Shown here one piece after another: positions 30,835 through 41,244 of a stretch of DNA of 64,000 nucleotides (the stretch's first letter is position 1; each line of letters opens with the position of its first letter). The notes under the pieces were generated by a model that saw only the letters and a list, made by a program, of their open reading frames with translations, was not told the DNA's origin and searched no databases. The stretch lies in the NCBI GenBank assembly GCA_014654035.1, contig JACWDQ010000002.1, forward strand, positions 49,776-113,775. Reading direction: 5' to 3'. The position numbers and the translations under genes are program-made. This DNA comes from Pelagibacterales bacterium SAG-MED19. GTDB lineage: Bacteria > Pseudomonadota > Alphaproteobacteria > Pelagibacterales > Pelagibacteraceae.

Positions 30835-31545
30835 TTGATTATAATGATTAAAAACTTAATATTTTCAATTTTTTTTTTTATTGGAATAATAATTATTTCA
30901 TTAATTTTTATACCAGCATTTTTATTGCCTAAGGGAGTAGTTTTGTTTGGAGGTAAATTAATGGGGTATTGGACTGTATTCTGTTTAAAGTTTTTCTTAT
31001 CAACAAAAATTATTGTTAAAGGTAAAGAAAATATTTTGAATAAACAAAAATTCTTTATAGCTGCGTCACATCAATCTATGTTTGAAACTTTCTTCATGCA
31101 AACTATATTTAATTCACCAGTATTTATATTAAAAAAAGAATTACTTTTTATACCCATTTTTGGATGGTATTTAAAAAAAATTGGATCAATTTCAATCCAA
31201 AGAAGTAAAACTACAAAAAATAATTTAGGCTTTTTTGAGGAAATATCTTACGTTATTAATAAATCAAATCGTCCTCTTATAATTTTTCCACAAGGGACAA
31301 GAGTTTTACCAAACGAGAGACCTCCGTTCAAAAAAGGTGTTGCAAGAATTTATGAAGAATTAAAAATTGCATGTCAACCAGTTGCAATTAACTCTGGGTA
31401 CGTTTGGCCAAAAAAAGGTAATAAAACTAGTCATAAAACCATAACCATTTCAATCTTAAAACCAATACCAATTGGTCTTTCAAAAGATGAATTTCTAAAA
31501 ATTTTAGAAAATAATATTTACTCTGAGCTTAATTTATTAAATTAG
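30835..31545 (+). CDS. 1-acyl-sn-glycerol-3-phosphate acyltransferase (PlsC family)
   Basis: SHQSMFETFF (HX4D-like variant) and FPQGTRV. Confidence 0.9.
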   Translation: MIIMIKNLIFSIFFFIGIIIISLIFIPAFLLPKGVVLFGGKLMGYWTVFCLKFFLSTKIIVKGKENILNKQKFFIAASHQSMFETFFMQTIFNSPVFILKKELLFIPIFGWYLKKIGSISIQRSKTTKNNLGFFEEISYVINKSNRPLIIFPQGTRVLPNERPPFKKGVARIYEELKIACQPVAINSGYVWPKKGNKTSHKTITISILKPIPIGLSKDEFLKILENNIYSELNLLN

Positions 31546-32654
31546 CCTTTCATCGGCATTACTACAAAAATACTATCAAAATCGCCTGGGTCTTTTATTA
31601 AAGCAGGGGAACCTGTGTCATTAAAAAAAATTATAATTTTCTCACCATTTAATTGTGAAGCGACATCAATTAAATATCTTGAATTGAAACTTATTTCTAA
31701 ATCATGATCAAATTTTACGCTAAGAGTCTCTTTACCATCCCCACTATTTGTATTATTTACAGACAAATTCAATATATCTTTTTGTAAATTAAATTTAACA
31801 CCATCTTTTTTATCCAAAGAAACAGATGCAACTCTGTCAACAGAGTTCAAAAACATTTTTAAATCAATTTCCAATTTTTTTTCATTATTTTTTGGTATAA
31901 CTTGAATATAATTTGGAAATTTTCCATCAATTAATTTTGAAATCAAAACACTATTGTTTAATTCAAATTTAATTTTTGATTTAATATTAGAAATTTTTAC
32001 TTCTCCATCATAATTATCAAGTAAAGAGCAAAGTTGAAATATAGTTTTTTTGGGCAAAATAATTGGCTCAAAATCTATTTTTTTTTCAAGTCTAATTTTT
32101 GAAATTGACATTCTATGGCTATCAGTAGCCACAGCTGTCAAATAATTTTTATCATCAATTTCTGTTTGATGAAAATAAATACCACTCAAATAATGTCTAG
32201 TTTCATCATTCGATACAGAAAATTTACATTTATTTAAAAGTTTTAAAAGTTCTTTTGATTTAAGTGAAAATTCATTTTTGTTAAAATTTTCCTCTGTTAA
32301 AGGAAATTCTGATGGATCAATAGAATTTAAATTAAAAATTGATTTTTCAGATTCAACCTGCAATTTACTAGTCTCTGTTAAGTTAAGATTAATTTTTTTT
32401 CCAGACGAAAATTTTCTTATAATATCGTACATAATCGATAATTGAGTTGTTGTTTTACCTTCTTCTAATACTTCAATATTATTTATTTTATGAATAAAAA
32501 TTAAATCTAAATCAGTCGCTGTAAGAATAATTTTTGAGTCTTTAACATCCATTAAAATATTGGATAAAATCGGTAAAGTACTTCTTTTTTCAACGACACC
32601 TTGACAATAATTTAAGGCTTCTTGGAGATCCTGTTGATTTACGTTAAATTTCAT
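31542..32654 (-). CDS. dnaN: DNA polymerase III beta subunit
   Basis: MKFNVNQQDLQEALNYCQGVVEKRSTLPILSNI ... VVMPMKG; start assigned to internal ATG. Confidence 0.95.
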   Translation of the reverse strand: MKFNVNQQDLQEALNYCQGVVEKRSTLPILSNILMDVKDSKIILTATDLDLIFIHKINNIEVLEEGKTTTQLSIMYDIIRKFSSGKKINLNLTETSKLQVESEKSIFNLNSIDPSEFPLTEENFNKNEFSLKSKELLKLLNKCKFSVSNDETRHYLSGIYFHQTEIDDKNYLTAVATDSHRMSISKIRLEKKIDFEPIILPKKTIFQLCSLLDNYDGEVKISNIKSKIKFELNNSVLISKLIDGKFPNYIQVIPKNNEKKLEIDLKMFLNSVDRVASVSLDKKDGVKFNLQKDILNLSVNNTNSGDGKETLSVKFDHDLEISFNSRYLIDVASQLNGEKIIIFFNDTGSPALIKDPGDFDSIFVVMPMKG

Positions 32655-34056
32655 TTTCTTTATTACCAAACAATATCTGATTTTTAAGTTTATTAATGTT
32701 GTCAATCATTTCTTGGTCTTTTTCTTTTAGTTTTTCAATAGTTTTAACTGAATGAATTATAGTAGTATGATCCCTATTAGAAAATTCTCGTCCAATCTCA
32801 GGTAATGATTTAGACGTAAGTATTTTTGTTAAATAAATTGCTGTTTGTCTCGGTCTAACTAGATATCTAGATCTTCTTGAAGATAGCATTTCGTTTTTAC
32901 TTATTTTAAAAAATTTACAAACTAAAGTTTGAATTAAGTCAATTGTTACCTTGTTTTCTGAAATATTTAATAAATCTTTTAATACAACTTTTACCTCTGT
33001 TAAATTAGGCATTTTATTATAAATTCTCGAAAACGATATTATTCTGTTAAGTGCACCAACTAATTCTCTTACACTAGTTTTGATTTCCATACTTATAAAA
33101 TTTTGTATTTCTTTAGATATTTTAATTTGATCAGAATAAAATTTATTTAACTCCTCAGTTTTTTTTTCTACGATTTTTTTTCTTAATTCAAAGTCCGGTT
33201 TTTGTATATCTACAACTAATCCACCAGAAAATCTTGATTTAATCCTTTCCTGAATTCTTGAAAGTTTATTAGGAGCCCTATCTGCTGAAACAATTATTTG
33301 TGAGCCCTTATCAAGTAAAGCATTAAAAGTATGAAAGAACTCTTCTTGCATTGCCTCTTTGCCATTCATAAATTGTATATCATCTATTAAAAGGATATCT
33401 GTGTTTCTAAAATATTCCTTAAATTTAACCATATTATTTGACTTAATTGATTTTACAAATTGATACATAAAACGTTCTGCAGATATGAACATTACTTTAT
33501 TACTTTTTTTTAATTCCATACCAATAGAATTAAGCAAATGTGTTTTTCCCATTCCGACACCACCATAAATATAAAGAGGATTATAATGTGAAATATTTTC
33601 CGAAACTTTTAACGAAGCTTCGTAAGCTAATTTATTACTTGATCCAGTGATAAAATTTTCAAATTTTTTATTCGGATCAATCCTATTATATTGTAAGTAA
33701 GAGTCTTTTATGAAAGAAATATTCTCACTTGTCTCTAATTGTTGAATATCATCTTCTTTATTTTTTAAACTTTGTTCAATTATTTTAAATTCTATTCTAA
33801 CTATCTCTTTTCTATAATTTTTTATGACACTTAAAATCTGGTCTAAATATCTTGATGTTATCCAGTCTCTAATAAATCTTGTTGGCACTGATAATAAAAG
33901 ATAATTATTAAATTCCTCTACAAAATCAATTTTTTTAAGCCAACTTTCATAAATTTCTGCACCCAATTTATTTTTTAAATCAGACTGAATTAAATTCCAA
34001 TCTAAGTTTTCAGACTTTAAATCGTTAATTTTTTTATTTGAAAAAGAATTATTCAT
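32644..34056 (-). CDS. dnaA: Chromosomal replication initiator DnaA
   Basis: NPLYIYGGVGMGKTHLLNSIG, LLIDDIQF, REFSNRDHTTIIHSVKTIE. Confidence 0.97.
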   Translation of the reverse strand: MNNSFSNKKINDLKSENLDWNLIQSDLKNKLGAEIYESWLKKIDFVEEFNNYLLLSVPTRFIRDWITSRYLDQILSVIKNYRKEIVRIEFKIIEQSLKNKEDDIQQLETSENISFIKDSYLQYNRIDPNKKFENFITGSSNKLAYEASLKVSENISHYNPLYIYGGVGMGKTHLLNSIGMELKKSNKVMFISAERFMYQFVKSIKSNNMVKFKEYFRNTDILLIDDIQFMNGKEAMQEEFFHTFNALLDKGSQIIVSADRAPNKLSRIQERIKSRFSGGLVVDIQKPDFELRKKIVEKKTEELNKFYSDQIKISKEIQNFISMEIKTSVRELVGALNRIISFSRIYNKMPNLTEVKVVLKDLLNISENKVTIDLIQTLVCKFFKISKNEMLSSRRSRYLVRPRQTAIYLTKILTSKSLPEIGREFSNRDHTTIIHSVKTIEKLKEKDQEMIDNINKLKNQILFGNKENEI

Positions 34057-34327
34057 ATTTACGGGGAAAGTTCAGTTAGAACCATAATAAAATTATTGCA
34101 ACAAATAATTTTAAATAATTAAAAAAAAATAAAATCTAGGATTGTGTTTATTTTTATTTTTATAAAAAAACATTTGACATATAATTAATAATAAATTTTT
34201 TGTATTAAAATTTATAATTGAATTAAATATATTTATTTATTTACTAAATCTAAATATTGTGAGTAAGTAAAATTAAATCATACATAGAGCGTATGCTTTA
34301 AGTTGAATCAACTAAGAGTATAAGATA

Positions 34328-34588
34328 TTAGATTGATGCTATTTTTTTTGTAATTCTTGAAACGTTTCTTGAAGCATTTTGCTTTTTAATTATACCCGTC
34401 TTTGCAATTTTCATTAATTCTGAATTCAACTTGGGTAAGAATTTTAAAGCTTCTGTTTTCTTTTTGCCTTCGATAAGCAAATTCATCTTTTTCAGACTAT
34501 TCTTGTATCTGCTTTTTCTAGCCTTATTCACAGCAGTTTGTTTAGTTATTCTTCTAATTCTTTTAATTGCGGATTTTGTATTAGCCAT
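34328..34588 (-). CDS. rpsT: 30S ribosomal protein S20
   Basis: MANTKSAIKRIRRITKQTAVNKARKSRYKNSLKK; start assigned to internal ATG. Confidence 0.95.
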   Translation of the reverse strand: MANTKSAIKRIRRITKQTAVNKARKSRYKNSLKKMNLLIEGKKKTEALKFLPKLNSELMKIAKTGIIKKQNASRNVSRITKKIASI

Positions 34589-34638
34589 ATTCGCAGGGGT
34601 ATAACTTGAGAATTTATTTCGGTCAATGAAATAATCAA

Positions 34639-35502
34639 TTATTTTTGGCACAAATCGCAAAAAAAAGTCGATCTATTAGAAATAATTTTTTTTTTTATTA
34701 TTCCATTACACTTATATCTTTTACAAAGATTTCCTTCTCTACCATAAACTTTGAAATCGGTTTGAAAGCTTCCAACTTTACCAGAGGTATCTTTAAAATC
34801 TCTTATGCTGGAACCTCCTTTCTTTATTGATCTTAAAAGTATCTTTTTTGAATTTAATATAATTTGTAAACATTCTTTTTTTTGCAATAAACAGGCTTTT
34901 TTAGCAGGTTTAATTTTACTCAAAAATAATATTTCACTAGCATAGATATTGCCTATACCCGAAACGAAATTTTGATCTAATAAAAAATTTTTTATATTTT
35001 TTTCTTTTTTTTTGAAGAAAGATAAAACGTAACTTAAGTTAAAATCTGAATGAAATGGTTCAGGACCTAAATAAGCTAATCTTTTTTTTAACAAGACAGG
35101 ATTTTTAAATATTTGAAAAAATCCAAACCTTCTTGGATCATTATAAATCATTTTTAAATTATCAAAAAATATTTCTACATGATTATGTTTTTTAGGCAAA
35201 ATTGGCGAGTTATAAAAACTAGTATTCGTTATTATATCTTTTTTATTATTTGATACTAAGTGTACAGTACCTGACATTCCTAAATGTAACAGACAACAAC
35301 TGTTGTTTGACAGATAAAATATTAAATATTTTGAGAATCTATCGACATTAATAATTGTTTTGTTTTTAAAAAAGCTGGAAAAATTCAAAGGAATTTGAAA
35401 TCGTAAGTTTCTATTTCTGATTATTACTTTTTTTACCTTTTTTTTATTAATTTTTTTATGCAATGACTGTCTAACAACTTCTACTTCTGGTAATTCTGGC
35501 AT
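34639..35502 (-). CDS. mutM: Formamidopyrimidine-DNA glycosylase
   Basis: MPELPEVEVVRQSL, LGPEPF, C-terminal zinc-finger Cys residues. Confidence 0.96.
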   Translation of the reverse strand: MPELPEVEVVRQSLHKKINKKKVKKVIIRNRNLRFQIPLNFSSFFKNKTIINVDRFSKYLIFYLSNNSCCLLHLGMSGTVHLVSNNKKDIITNTSFYNSPILPKKHNHVEIFFDNLKMIYNDPRRFGFFQIFKNPVLLKKRLAYLGPEPFHSDFNLSYVLSFFKKKEKNIKNFLLDQNFVSGIGNIYASEILFLSKIKPAKKACLLQKKECLQIILNSKKILLRSIKKGGSSIRDFKDTSGKVGSFQTDFKVYGREGNLCKRYKCNGIIKKKIISNRSTFFCDLCQK

Positions 35503-35533
35503 TTGATACTATATTCAATATATATTTATTTTT

Positions 35534-36238
35534 ATGCAACAATATCTACAAAATAAAAAAGGGCTAGTGAAAAACGTTTTTAATCAAGTCTTTGATCAGT
35601 ATGATTTAATGAACGATTTAATGTCGTTGGGTGTTCATCGTCTATGGAAAAAAAATCTTTTAAATATGATGAATCCTTCATCAAACAAGAAGTTAATTGA
35701 TGTTGCTTGTGGCACAGGAGATATTGCAAAACTTTATTTAAATCATGTTCATAATAATTCAAAAATAACATGCGTTGATCCAAATAAAGGTATGATAAAT
35801 AAAGGTAAAGAAAAATTAAAAAAATTTAAAAACCTAGATTGGATAATTGCACCAGCAGAAAAAATTCCAGTGGCAAAAAATTTATACGATTTTTATTCTA
35901 TAAGTTTTGGGCTTAGAAATACTAAAAATTTGAATAAAGCTTTAAGTGAAGCATATCGTGTTCTAAAACCAGGTGGTCGTTATTTATGTCTTGAATTTTC
36001 AAAAATACAAAACCCTGGTCTTGATATTATTTACAAAAATTATTCAAAAATTATTCCATCAATTGGCAAATTGATTGTTGGTGAAAGAGCACCTTACGAA
36101 TATCTGACCAAAAGCATTGAAAACTTCATAAATCAAGATGAATTAATTGATTTAATGAAAAAGAATGGTTTTGAAAATTGTGCTTATAGAAATTTATCTG
36201 GTGGAATAGTTTCTATTCATAGTGGATGGAAAGTTTGA
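35534..36238 (+). CDS. ubiE: Ubiquinone/menaquinone methyltransferase
   Basis: VFNQVFDQYDLMNDLMSLGVHRLWK, DVACGTGDIA. Confidence 0.95.
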   Translation: MQQYLQNKKGLVKNVFNQVFDQYDLMNDLMSLGVHRLWKKNLLNMMNPSSNKKLIDVACGTGDIAKLYLNHVHNNSKITCVDPNKGMINKGKEKLKKFKNLDWIIAPAEKIPVAKNLYDFYSISFGLRNTKNLNKALSEAYRVLKPGGRYLCLEFSKIQNPGLDIIYKNYSKIIPSIGKLIVGERAPYEYLTKSIENFINQDELIDLMKKNGFENCAYRNLSGGIVSIHSGWKV

Positions 36239-37806
36239 TGTTAAAAAAAATTATTACTTTATTCAAGCTTGGTCGAAAAGTTGCAAAATCAGATGTTTTA
36301 AATATTATTTCTAAATTTCAAGAACCCCCATTATCAGTCAAAATCTTATTTCAAATTTTATCATTTTCTTTTTCTCCTAAAAAAATAGAGGATAAAAACA
36401 AGGATGAAGGAGAAAGATTATCGAGCTCATTAGAGTCTATGGGTACAACTTTTATAAAACTTGGACAATTTTTGGCTACTAGACCAGATATAATTGGTGA
36501 GGACCTATCAAAAAAACTTGAAAATCTTCAAGATAAACTTCCACCATTTCCATTAATTCACGCAAAAGAAATAATTAAAAATGATTTAGGCGAAGAGGTT
36601 TATAATTCTATAATTGATCTAAGTGAACCAGTCGCGGCTGCATCTATTGCACAAGTTCATAAAGCACAAATTAATGATAATGGCACAATAAAAGACGTGG
36701 CTATAAAAATTTTAAGACCCAACATAAAAAAAATATTTAATGATGAAATTGATGCAATGATGCTATTTGCTTTTTTAGTAGAATCTTTTATTAAAAAAAC
36801 AAAAAGATTAAAATTAGTTGAAGTGGTTTTTTTGTTAAAAGAAATTACAAATCTTGAAATGGATTTAAGATTTGAAGCAGCTGCTGCAAATGAATATGCA
36901 GAAAACACAAAAAATGATATTGGATTTAGGGTTCCACAAATTTATTGGAATTTTACAAGTGAAAATGTAATGACTCTAGATTGGGTAGATGGAGTTTCAA
37001 TAAGAGAAACTGAGGAACTTAAAAAAAGAAACTTAGATACAATTAAAATTGCAGAAGATATTATCCAAAATTTTTTAAGGCATGCAGTAAGAGATGGTTT
37101 TTTTCATGCAGATATGCATCAAGGTAATATATTTATAGATCATAACGGTCATATTGTGCCAATTGATTTTGGAATAATGGGAAGGCTTGATAAAGTAAGT
37201 AAAAGATTTTTAGCTGAAATTCTTTTTGGTTTTATTCAAAGAGATTATCGTAAAGTTGCTGAAGTTCACTTAGTTGCTGGTCTTGTACCTAAAGAGGTGC
37301 CTATAGATGATTTGGCCCAAGCACTAAGGTCAATTGGAGAACCCATTTTTGGGCAAAAAGTGAAAGATATTTCTGGTGGAAAATTATTAAAACAATTGTT
37401 TGATGTTACTGAAAAATTTAATATGCAAACCCAACCTCAATTACTTATGTTACAAAAAACAATGGTTGTTGTTGAAGGTGTAGCTAGAAAATTAAATCCA
37501 AATACAAATATTTGGACTACATCTAAACCTGTTTTAGAAAATTGGTTAAAAGAAACAAAAGATCCAATCGTAACAATAAATGAGACACTCCAAAATACAT
37601 CCGAAGTAATAAAGCGATTGCCTGAGTTTCCTGAAATAATGGATAAAGCAAATCAAGCACTTACTTTTTTAGCTAGTGGTCAAATACCTCAGAACTCAAA
37701 TTCCTATACTGCTTTAAATACAAAAAAAACAGAAATGACAGCCTTTAGAAACCAATCAATTATTGGGATATTAGTTCTTGTAATTTTTGGTCTATTGGTA
37801 TTTTAA
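36238..37806 (+). CDS. ubiB: Ubiquinone biosynthesis kinase-like protein
   Basis: ABC1/UbiB: LGQFLATRPDIIGEDL, PVAAASIAQVHKA, GFFHADMHQGN; start overlaps ubiE stop (TGATG). Confidence 0.95.
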   Translation: MLKKIITLFKLGRKVAKSDVLNIISKFQEPPLSVKILFQILSFSFSPKKIEDKNKDEGERLSSSLESMGTTFIKLGQFLATRPDIIGEDLSKKLENLQDKLPPFPLIHAKEIIKNDLGEEVYNSIIDLSEPVAAASIAQVHKAQINDNGTIKDVAIKILRPNIKKIFNDEIDAMMLFAFLVESFIKKTKRLKLVEVVFLLKEITNLEMDLRFEAAAANEYAENTKNDIGFRVPQIYWNFTSENVMTLDWVDGVSIRETEELKKRNLDTIKIAEDIIQNFLRHAVRDGFFHADMHQGNIFIDHNGHIVPIDFGIMGRLDKVSKRFLAEILFGFIQRDYRKVAEVHLVAGLVPKEVPIDDLAQALRSIGEPIFGQKVKDISGGKLLKQLFDVTEKFNMQTQPQLLMLQKTMVVVEGVARKLNPNTNIWTTSKPVLENWLKETKDPIVTINETLQNTSEVIKRLPEFPEIMDKANQALTFLASGQIPQNSNSYTALNTKKTEMTAFRNQSIIGILVLVIFGLLVF

Positions 37807-37814
37807 TTCAGACA

Positions 37815-39020
37815 ATGAAGGATTTATCAAACAAAAAAATTTTGTTTATTATTTGTGGTGGAATATCTGCTTATAAGAGTCTTGAAACAATCAGATTATT
37901 TAGAAAAAATAATGCTGAAATCAAAACTATAGTAACTCAAAACGCAAAGAAATTTATCACACCTTTGACAGTTGCTTCATTATCTCAAGGTAAAGTCTAT
38001 GAAGATCTTTTTAATATAGAAAATGAGTCAGAGATGGATCATATTGCTTTGTCCAGATGGGCAGATGTAATTGTGGTTGCACCTATTACTGCAAATACTA
38101 TTACAAAGCTGAGCCATGGCTCATCAGAGGATCTGGCTTCTACTGTAATCCTTGCATCTAACAAACAAATATTTTTAGTTCCTGCAATGAATGTTAGAAT
38201 GTGGGAACACCAATCAACTAAAATAAATTTAAAAACTCTAAAAAAATATGGCTATAAATTTATTGGTCCAGTAATTGGTGATATGGCATGTGGTGAATAT
38301 GGTGAAGGAAAAATGTCAGAGCCTTTAGATATTTACAATGAAATCTTCAACTTTTTATCTAATCAATTTAAAAATGAAAAAATTAAAGCATTAGTTACTG
38401 CAGGACCAACAAATGAATATATTGACCCTGTAAGATTTATAACTAACAAATCAAGTGGAAAACAAGGTTATGAAATTGCTAAATCTTTATCTAAAAGAGG
38501 GTTTGACACTACTTTAATATCTGGACCAACAAGTTTGAATGTAGATAAAAACATAAAACTTATTGAAGTAGAGACTGCTGAAGAAATGTTCAATGCTACT
38601 CAAAAAAATTTACCTGTTGATATAGCAATATTTTCTGCTGCAGTTGCTGATTTTAAAGTAAATAAAAAAAATGATAATAAAATTAAAAAACAAGAAAATT
38701 TGACCATCAGTTTAGAAAAAAATATAGATATATTAAGCTATGTTTCTAATCATAATTCTATGAGACCAAAATTAGTTATAGGTTTTGCCGCAGAAACAAA
38801 TAATTTAGATTTCAATGCAATCTCTAAATTAAATGATAAAAATTGTGATTGGATAATAGCTAACGATGTATCCAAAAAAGATAGGGGATTTAATTCTGAT
38901 TTTAACGAAGTGACTATTTATTATAAAAACTCTCAAGATAAAAAAGAAAAACTTTTTCTAAAAAGAAAATCAGAGATATCAGAAGAAATTGTAGACAGAA
39001 TTGTTTCTAAAACTAATTAA
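37815..39020 (+). CDS. coaBC: Bifunctional phosphopantothenoylcysteine decarboxylase/synthase
   Basis: VAPITANTITKLSHG, PAMNVRMW, TAGPTNEYIDPVRFITNKSSGKQGY. Confidence 0.97.
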   Translation: MKDLSNKKILFIICGGISAYKSLETIRLFRKNNAEIKTIVTQNAKKFITPLTVASLSQGKVYEDLFNIENESEMDHIALSRWADVIVVAPITANTITKLSHGSSEDLASTVILASNKQIFLVPAMNVRMWEHQSTKINLKTLKKYGYKFIGPVIGDMACGEYGEGKMSEPLDIYNEIFNFLSNQFKNEKIKALVTAGPTNEYIDPVRFITNKSSGKQGYEIAKSLSKRGFDTTLISGPTSLNVDKNIKLIEVETAEEMFNATQKNLPVDIAIFSAAVADFKVNKKNDNKIKKQENLTISLEKNIDILSYVSNHNSMRPKLVIGFAAETNNLDFNAISKLNDKNCDWIIANDVSKKDRGFNSDFNEVTIYYKNSQDKKEKLFLKRKSEISEEIVDRIVSKTN

Positions 39021-39457
39021 TGGTTAAGGTATTAATAAAAAAGTTAAATTCAGATGTAAAACTACCAGCGTACAAAACAAGTGGTGCTTCAGGGATGGAT
39101 CTGATGGCTTTTTTAAAAAAACCTATGATTATAGAGCCCAAAAGATCATATCTCATTCCAACAGGGTTATCTGTAGCTTTTTCCGAAAATTATGAAATTC
39201 AAATTAGGCCTAGATCTGGTTTAGCAGCAAAAAACAGTATAAGCGTTTTAAATACGCCAGGGACAATAGATAGTGATTACAGAGGAGAAATTAAAGTAAT
39301 TATTTATAATCATGGAAATAATATTTTTACTATTAATAACGGAGATAGAATTGCTCAAATGATATTAGCTCCTATTGTAAAAATGGAATTTGAGGAGACC
39401 AATAATTTACCTGAAACAATTAGAGGAAAAGATGGTTTTGGTTCAACGGGTAAATGA
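39020..39457 (+). CDS. dut: dUTP diphosphatase
   Basis: GASGMDLMA, IRPRSGLAAKNSISVLNTPGTIDSDYRGE, RGKDGFGSTGK. Confidence 0.97.
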   Translation: MVKVLIKKLNSDVKLPAYKTSGASGMDLMAFLKKPMIIEPKRSYLIPTGLSVAFSENYEIQIRPRSGLAAKNSISVLNTPGTIDSDYRGEIKVIIYNHGNNIFTINNGDRIAQMILAPIVKMEFEETNNLPETIRGKDGFGSTGK

Positions 39458-40209
39458 ATTTAAAATTGAATAGAAATCAAATTGAAAGATTTTCGCGCCA
39501 AATTATCCTTAAAAATATTGGTATACTGGGACAAAAAAAAATTATCCAGGCCAAAGTACTTATTGTTGGTATGGGTGGTTTAGGATGTCCAGTAGCAGAA
39601 TTTTTAACAAGGGCAGGTGTTGGCAATTTAGGTATAGTAGACTCAGATAACGTTGATTTATCAAACATTCATCGTCAAAGTCTTTATGACAATACCGATC
39701 TAAAGAAACCGAAAGTTATTTCTGCCTCAAAAAAACTTAAAAAAATTAATCCAAAAACTAAAATAAATATTCATAAGGTTAGATTAAATAGAAATAATTT
39801 ACGAAAAATAATAAAAAATTACGATTTTGTAGTTGATGGATCAGATAATTTTGAGACTAAATTTTTAATAAATGACTTTTGTATACAATATAAAAAATTT
39901 TTAGTGACTGGAGCAATAAGTAAATTTGATGGACACATTTTTACTTTTAACTTTAAGAATATCAAAAGCCCTTGTTTAAAATGTTTTTTTCAAGAGGATA
40001 CAATCTCTGATGATATTTTAAGTTGTGAATATGAAGGTATATTGGGGACAGTGGCCGGTATTATTGGAACCATTCAAGCTAATGAAATTTTAAAACAAAT
40101 TTTAAATATAGGAAAAAATTTGAATGGTTTTATTTTGATTATCGATTTACTAAATTTAGAATTTAGAAAAGTTAAATTACACAAAAGAAAAAAATGTCTA
40201 TGCAAATAA
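39454..40209 (+). CDS. HesA/MoeB/ThiF family adenylyltransferase
   Basis: VLIVGMGGLGCPVAEFLTRAGVGNLGIVDSDNVDLSNIHRQSLY. Confidence 0.93.
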   Translation: MNLKLNRNQIERFSRQIILKNIGILGQKKIIQAKVLIVGMGGLGCPVAEFLTRAGVGNLGIVDSDNVDLSNIHRQSLYDNTDLKKPKVISASKKLKKINPKTKINIHKVRLNRNNLRKIIKNYDFVVDGSDNFETKFLINDFCIQYKKFLVTGAISKFDGHIFTFNFKNIKSPCLKCFFQEDTISDDILSCEYEGILGTVAGIIGTIQANEILKQILNIGKNLNGFILIIDLLNLEFRKVKLHKRKKCLCK

Positions 40210-40652
40210 TATTAAAGACAATTTTGACTTTTTTTTTTATTCTATTGGTTAGCTCTATTACTAGTGCTGATGAAATTTTTTTATCGCTAAAAAAAGATAA
40301 AGTTAATGTAAGATATGGCCCAAGTTTTGAGTCTCCTGTAAAATTTATTTACAAAAAAATTAATTTACCAATTAAGCAAATTGATAAAAAAGAAAATTGG
40401 AGAAGAATCATTGATTTTAAAAATAACAGTGGCTGGATACATTGGTCACAGTTAAAACCAATAAATTCTGTAATTCCCCTTGAAGACAAAATTTTATTTA
40501 AAAAACCATCAATTTTTTCAAAACCTTTAGCAAAAATTAAAAAAGGAAGAGTTCTAGTTCTTCAAAAATGTAAAATAGATTGGTGTAAAATTAAATCTGG
40601 AAAATTTAAAGGTTGGATTAAAATAGACAATATTTGGGGTTCAATTAATTAA
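40194..40652 (+). CDS. Secreted SH3-domain protein
   Basis: Signal peptide; VNVRYGPSFESPVKFIYKKINLPIKQIDKKENWRRI. Confidence 0.85.
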   Translation: MSMQIILKTILTFFFILLVSSITSADEIFLSLKKDKVNVRYGPSFESPVKFIYKKINLPIKQIDKKENWRRIIDFKNNSGWIHWSQLKPINSVIPLEDKILFKKPSIFSKPLAKIKKGRVLVLQKCKIDWCKIKSGKFKGWIKIDNIWGSIN

Positions 40653-41244
40653 AATCTTCTAACAAAGATTTCAGATTATCGTCTGTTAACTTTGTTATAT
40701 GTGAATATTCATCATGATCTATACCAAGTTCAACTACCTTTGAGCACGATTTAAAATTTTCTATTTGATTTTCTGTAAATTGAAAATGAATAAATTGAAC
40801 AGATGAGGCTTTTCCCTCAGAGGAGGTTCTGTCAACATCACCTTCTGGTGTAGCTTTTACTTTTTCCCCGTCTATTTTCATGAAAACTCTTTCTTCTATC
40901 CCGCCAACCTTACTTAAAAAAGTAGCTCTTGATACTGGATTATCAATTTCAAACATTAAAGTAGCTACTAATTCTTTTCCATTTGGTATTAATGGATTAT
41001 ATGCCACCAATTCATCCTTTAATTGTTCATCACCACCTTTTTCTATATAAAGCATCTCTTGAACTTGTGCTAACATCGTTTCATAGCTTTCAAAATAAAA
41101 AGTTGCATATGGGCCAAGTTGAACTCTTCTATTTTTTTTGAATTCAACTATACTTTTTCTCAATTCTTTCCTTTGTTTAATATAAATATCTAGAGACATG
41201 ACATCATTTTTTTGAATTTCTCTTTTTTCTTTTGGCATAATCAT
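40645..41244 (-). CDS. DUF3501 family protein
   Basis: RVQLGPYATFYFESYETMLAQVQEMLYIEKG; adjacency to Fe-S/rubrerythrin genes. Confidence 0.8.
   Translation of the reverse strand: MIMPKEKREIQKNDVMSLDIYIKQRKELRKSIVEFKKNRRVQLGPYATFYFESYETMLAQVQEMLYIEKGGDEQLKDELVAYNPLIPNGKELVATLMFEIDNPVSRATFLSKVGGIEERVFMKIDGEKVKATPEGDVDRTSSEGKASSVQFIHFQFTENQIENFKSCSKVVELGIDHDEYSHITKLTDDNLKSLLEDFN

Noticed and set aside
34057-34327. Possible oriC next to dnaA
   Set aside because: Intergenic and very AT-rich, but only weak DnaA-box-like words (e.g. TGTGAGTAA, TGTGTTTAT); many alphaproteobacterial origins are not at dnaA. Would need GC skew of the whole chromosome.
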